This document shows, in pieces, positions 13,421-15,915 of a stretch of DNA of 15,915 bases. The DNA lies in the NCBI GenBank assembly GCA_009784745.1, contig WQXR01000023.1, positions 1 to 15,915 on the forward strand, in the 5' to 3' direction. Origin of the DNA: Methanomassiliicoccaceae archaeon. GTDB lineage: Archaea; Thermoplasmatota; Thermoplasmata; Methanomassiliicoccales; Methanomethylophilaceae. Position 1 is the first letter of the stretch. The number at the start of each line of letters is the position of its first letter. The position numbers and the translations under genes are program-made. The notes under the pieces were generated by a model that was not told the DNA's origin, ran no database searches, and was given only the letters and a program-made list of their open reading frames with translations.

Positions 13421-13430
13421 TCTTATACAT
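13421..13430 (+). promoter_or_regulatory. TATA box for the 40-aa gene
   Basis: TCTTATACAT predicts a start near 13452, leaving a leader of about 15 nt that contains GAGG at 13461-13464. Confidence 0.45.
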
Positions 13431-13467
13431 TCGGCGCCGTTAAGGGTTGTAGAGGGAAGAGAGGAAC

Positions 13468-13590
13468 ATGGATCCGGAAGAATGGGAATTCATGAAAGAT
13501 GCCGATGAGTATGCCATTGTGAGACAGAATCCGCACATGAGGGTCGAAGATGACGGTAAGATAATCAAAATAACGATGTGGGGAGATTGA
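13468..13590 (+). CDS. Small acidic protein of 40 aa, unknown
   Basis: ATG 13468 to TGA 13588-13590 encodes MDPEEWEFMKDADEYAIVRQ followed by NPHMRVEDDGKIIKITMWGD. It is acidic, soluble and without Cys. Support for a real gene: a TATA box 27 bp before a predicted 15-nt leader, a purine-rich Shine-Dalgarno region (AGAGAGGA) just before the ATG, and a plausible amphipathic helix followed by a beta hairpin. Against it: short length and no family I recognise. A longer minus-strand frame over the same bases (13440-13796) is low in quality and lacks a promoter. Confidence 0.5.
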   Translation: MDPEEWEFMKDADEYAIVRQNPHMRVEDDGKIIKITMWGD

Positions 13591-13735
13591 AACAAAACGG
13601 CACTCAGAACATCAGCATTCGAAACCGTAAGATTGCGGGTAAAATCTACGACACCGCCAAGGTTCATCTCATACATCATACGGGGTTCCATGAGTGACGA
13701 TGGAAAGACAAACGACCTTGATCGGTGTTTACAAA

Positions 13736-13819
13736 ATGACAGGTCCGTGTAAACAACATTGCATTTCGTTACGGCCGCAGATCCAATGCTACTCATGTTC
13801 CGTAGAACCGACGATCTGA
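13736..13819 (+). CDS. Possible 27-aa Cys-rich microprotein
   Basis: ATG 13736 to TGA 13817-13819 encodes 27 residues with C5, C9, C18 and C21, that is CKQHC and CYSC knuckles as in a minimal zinc ribbon. No good ribosome binding site or promoter is seen; upstream lies only an overlapping 20-codon frame (13690-13752). It is listed because the four-Cys pattern in so short a frame is suggestive; it may be chance. Confidence 0.2.
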   Translation: MTGPCKQHCISLRPQIQCYSCSVEPTI

Positions 13820-14081
13820 TAAAGATACATTAAGATTCTGAATATGCTGTTTTCAGTGATGTAAGGGATGACTGGGTCATAATATAATTTATCAGTGTTT
13901 ATTGTAACATTTTTCAATCATTCTAGATGTTTTTGTTCTCATTTCCGGTCAAACTTTATTAACACGTTCGACATATGGGCACACATAAGGACCAAACACG
14001 TTGGTACGGAGCGCGAGAACAAAAGCGCTGAAATAAAACACCTTGAAACATCAGCAATAAAACAACAAGGGCGCTAACAAG
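13820..14081 (+). promoter_or_regulatory. Non-coding leader/promoter region of the 55-aa and peptidase genes
   Basis: About 260 bp without a convincing gene. It contains two A/T-rich TATA candidates, ATAATATAATTTATC (13879-13893) and TTTATTAA (13955-13962). The second predicts a start near 13985 and a leader of about 97 nt, unusual in this window. The leader holds an AGCGC/GCGCT inverted repeat (14010-14014, 14025-14029) and an 18-codon frame beginning ATG 13975. Confidence 0.4.
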
Positions 14082-14249
14082 ATGTACGGATCGGTCGGAT
14101 GCAATACATACGGAAAATTGTCTAAAGAGGACAGAGACGCTTTGATGTCTCTTCTGGAATACCTCGACGGGCCGATGGACAGGAATGTAGATCCTGACAT
14201 AGAGGCTCTAAGGCTACCTGACAATTACAGGAAAAGGTACACGATTTAG
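14082..14249 (+). CDS. Small protein of 55 aa, first gene of the peptidase operon
   Basis: ATG 14082 to TAG 14247-14249. The sequence begins MYGSVGCNTYGKLSKEDRDA and continues with an amphipathic helix (LMSLLEYLDGPMDRN) and a basic end (NYRKRYTI). It is charged and soluble, with one Cys (C7). There is no double-glycine leader, so it is not an obvious bacteriocin precursor. The evidence that it is real is its position: its stop codon is embedded in the AGGTG Shine-Dalgarno site of the cysteine-peptidase gene that starts 8 nt later, indicating translational coupling. It could be a partner, inhibitor or substrate of the peptidase. No family recognised. Confidence 0.6.
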   Translation: MYGSVGCNTYGKLSKEDRDALMSLLEYLDGPMDRNVDPDIEALRLPDNYRKRYTI

Positions 14250-14257
14250 GTGCTATT

Positions 14258-15616
14258 TTGGAAATATACACTATCGAGGACTGCAACTTTTACAGTGTTT
14301 TGTGTGGGGAAACGGACAACGCGAAGTACATACTGAGGTACATCCGCAGCAAGGAGATAGAAGCCGAATTCGTTGTTGTGGAAAAGAATTACATCGATCG
14401 TGATTTCTGTGTTGATTACTCTAAGTACTATTCATCTTCACACACCAAAGTGAGTCGAACCTGTCGTAGGATACACTTCTTTAAAAAACCGCAGTCCGGC
14501 AATCTCGAGGAATTATTTAAGTCACCGAAAGGAACAGAAGTACTGCAAGAGCTATATTGCGGTTTCACAGTCATCGATGGCATATATGAGGTCAAAGGTG
14601 GTTTGAGGGGGCATATAGGACGTACGGTCCTGCCTACATATTGTGGCCACAAAGAAGGTTGTGAGAAGCGCGGTGGAAGAAGCTTTTTTCATGCTTATGT
14701 GCAAAAAGTTTCGTTATTCGGTCATGAGTTGAAGCTGACCTCTCTCCCATTTACAACCAAAGACGAAGATGTAGGTATGTGCGCAACGGCAGCGTTGTGG
14801 GTAGCACAGTTTCCGTTAGTGGAGCGGCACGGAGGAAACAGATTTTCGCAATATGAGATAACAGACGCCGCATCGAGGATAGGTTTGGGGATGTCCGGCG
14901 GACGCCGTTTCCCGGCAGGTCTTTTTGATGAACAGATGACAGGTTACCTATATGAGAAGGGTTACGAGGTCGAGTCTCTGAAGGCCGATGAAACCCAAAA
15001 GGAGCTGGTAAGTGAAGCGATCAAGACATTCGTTAATGCAAAAGTACCGGTTATCGCCAGTTTGTCATTGTATAAGGCAGAATATGACGAACCGGATGGT
15101 CATGCCGTAATAATCTCTGGTTACTCTCTTGATGCCAATGGGAAATTAGACGGAGTTTATGTGCATGATGATAATGTCGGGCCGTATGCACGTGTAAAGT
15201 TTGAAAACGGAGTTAACGACTGGAAATACAAAGGAGGAGAATACGAAGAGTACCGCTCTATCAAACTGGATGCTTTGATCGTTCCGTTATATCCAAAAAT
15301 AAAATTATCATATCTTCCCGTGCTCAAGGAGGGCAAAATTTACAGTAAACAGCTAAATAATGCTCCGTACGAAATAATGCTTATCGAAGGTAAAGACTAC
15401 AAAAAAGAAGTGCTACGTGAAAACTACACTCTTTTCAATCTGGAGGATGGCCTCGATCGAACCCAGGCTGTAAAGGAGATGTTATTGCCGAGATTCATAT
15501 GGGTTGTGCGTTGTACCTACAAAGGGTATAAACTCGACTTCTTGTTGGACTCTACATCAATAGAGAGGAGATGTATTGCCTCACATTGTGTGATGCCACC
15601 ATTATCGGAAAAATAG
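14258..15616 (+). CDS. Papain/C39-like cysteine peptidase-domain protein, unknown role
   Basis: A 452-aa protein starting at TTG 14258, with AGGTG at 14248-14252 five nt upstream. Residues 1-165 form an N-terminal domain rich in aromatic, Cys and His residues (YCGFTVIDGIY, HIGRTVLPTYC), family not recognised. Residues 166-315 carry a papain-like fold: the nucleophile in DVGMCATAALWVA (C175), the His in PDGHAVIISGY (H282), and an acidic/Asn partner in VHDDNVGPYAR (D304-N306). This matches C39-like peptidases. The C-terminal 130 residues are an extra domain with no call. There is no signal peptide or membrane segment, so it is probably cytoplasmic; it is therefore not a typical C39 transporter-linked processing peptidase. 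Codon choice looks less uniform than in the core genes, consistent with transfer. A defence or toxin role is possible but unproven. Confidence 0.72.
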   Translation: MEIYTIEDCNFYSVLCGETDNAKYILRYIRSKEIEAEFVVVEKNYIDRDFCVDYSKYYSSSHTKVSRTCRRIHFFKKPQSGNLEELFKSPKGTEVLQELYCGFTVIDGIYEVKGGLRGHIGRTVLPTYCGHKEGCEKRGGRSFFHAYVQKVSLFGHELKLTSLPFTTKDEDVGMCATAALWVAQFPLVERHGGNRFSQYEITDAASRIGLGMSGGRRFPAGLFDEQMTGYLYEKGYEVESLKADETQKELVSEAIKTFVNAKVPVIASLSLYKAEYDEPDGHAVIISGYSLDANGKLDGVYVHDDNVGPYARVKFENGVNDWKYKGGEYEEYRSIKLDALIVPLYPKIKLSYLPVLKEGKIYSKQLNNAPYEIMLIEGKDYKKEVLRENYTLFNLEDGLDRTQAVKEMLLPRFIWVVRCTYKGYKLDFLLDSTSIERRCIASHCVMPPLSEK

Positions 15617-15703
15617 GGCATTGCGATATCAGTTTCCATGATACACACAATCAAGGTCTGTGAACACCGACCGATAGAGGCATCAGATAAATCACACACG
15701 ATT

Positions 15704-15712
15704 CTTTTTTTC
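15704..15712 (+). terminator. T-run after the cysteine-peptidase gene
   Basis: A run of eight T at about 15704-15711, preceded by no strong hairpin. Archaeal transcription can end on T-runs alone. It lies 88 bp after the stop codon and before the next promoter. Confidence 0.4.
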
Positions 15713-15749
15713 TAAAATCCAAGACGAACACGATCGCCGCACACGAAGG

Positions 15750-15757
15750 TATTTATT
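15750..15757 (+). promoter_or_regulatory. TATA box of the last gene
   Basis: TATTTATT followed by a T-run; a start near 15780 gives a leader of about 35 nt ending in the Shine-Dalgarno AAAGGAGGTGA (15801-15811). Confidence 0.5.
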
Positions 15758-15815
15758 TTTTTACAACCATACAATCAGTGTTAACAATTTAGAACAAAAA
15801 AAAGGAGGTGAAAAA

Positions 15816-15915
15816 TTGGCATTGAATATTTCGAACCAATGGAGTATAATCGGATTAATATTGGGAATAATTGCGGCGACACTATTGGGTTTCATCGCAC
15901 TGGTGATCATCGTGA
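15816..15915 (+). CDS. Truncated membrane protein, N-terminal 33 residues
   Basis: The gene runs off the right edge. TTG 15816 is preceded at 5 nt by AAAGGAGGTGA, an almost perfect Shine-Dalgarno match, which fixes the start despite the TTG codon. The visible protein begins MALNISNQWSIIGLILGI and continues in an uninterrupted hydrophobic helix (about residues 10-33), so it is a membrane protein or carries an N-terminal anchor. The strong ribosome site and its own TATA box suggest high expression. Too little is visible for a family call. Confidence 0.6.
   Translation, partial: MALNISNQWSIIGLILGIIAATLLGFIALVIIV

Noticed and set aside
13440..13796. Minus-strand open frame of 118 codons
   Set aside because: It covers the better supported 40-aa gene, is Ser/Cys/Phe rich without a domain, and has no promoter or ribosome site.
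13975..14031. 18-codon frame in the leader of the 55-aa gene as a regulatory leader peptide
   Set aside because: Its ATG lies upstream of the predicted transcript start near 13985 and it lacks a ribosome site; it remains only a remote possibility.
13895..14077. Plus-strand frame of 60 codons before the 55-aa gene
   Set aside because: It begins at a GTG only about 9 bp after the TATA candidate centre at 13886, so it would start upstream of the transcript, and the protein is basic and featureless.
1..15915. tRNA genes, rRNA genes, CRISPR arrays and insertion sequences
   Set aside because: Reading both strands by eye showed no tRNA T-arm/anticodon pattern, no regularly spaced repeats of CRISPR length and no transposase. 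A tRNAscan or ISfinder run was not possible here.

Overview
The window looks like the chromosome of a methanogenic archaeon, most probably of the Thermoplasmata/Methanomassiliicoccales type. The evidence is a heterodisulfide reductase pair (hdrC-hdrB), a [NiFe]-hydrogenase maturation protease, a large CofE-like F420-0:glutamate ligase homologue, a pyruvoyl-dependent arginine decarboxylase, a PAC2-family proteasome-assembly protein and a multidomain archaeal PAPS-reductase-like protein. Promoters are archaeal: TATA elements repeatedly lie 23-28 bp upstream of the start codon, so many genes appear leaderless. That spacing was used to choose several starts. Lineage is inferred from gene content only; there is no rRNA gene here.

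Left part (1-6540). A truncated site-2-type protease (minus) diverges from the PAPS-reductase-like gene, which is followed by a membrane protein. Convergent to these is the operon pdaD plus a zinc-ribbon gene. A small cysteine-containing protein gene then converges on a PAC2-family gene, which diverges from an M16 peptidase. Both divergent pairs appear to share one central TATA element.

Middle part (6541-11820). An orphan MNT-type nucleotidyltransferase converges on a hydrogenase maturation protease. A ModE/LysR-like regulator comes next, then hdrC-hdrB with an intrinsic-type terminator. On the minus strand lies a membrane-protein/Xre-regulator operon whose upstream region carries repeated ACATAATGTT-like operator candidates, and then the long CofE-like ligase.

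Right part (11821-15915). A DUF4177 protein is followed by about 570 bp without a convincing protein. This gap holds a strong TATA box and an extensively self-complementary region of 200-300 nt, called here as an unidentified structured RNA. A TVP38/TMEM64 (DedA-like) membrane protein follows. From about 13420 the character changes: tiny genes (40 aa, 55 aa, perhaps 27 aa), 5' leaders with Shine-Dalgarno sites, and a 452-aa papain/C39-like cysteine peptidase translationally coupled to the 55-aa gene. The window ends in a short-leader membrane-protein gene with a near-perfect Shine-Dalgarno sequence. This last stretch looks like an accessory, possibly acquired, segment.

The two places most likely to hold something undescribed are the structured RNA at about 12229-12530 and the 55-aa/cysteine-peptidase pair at 14082-15616.
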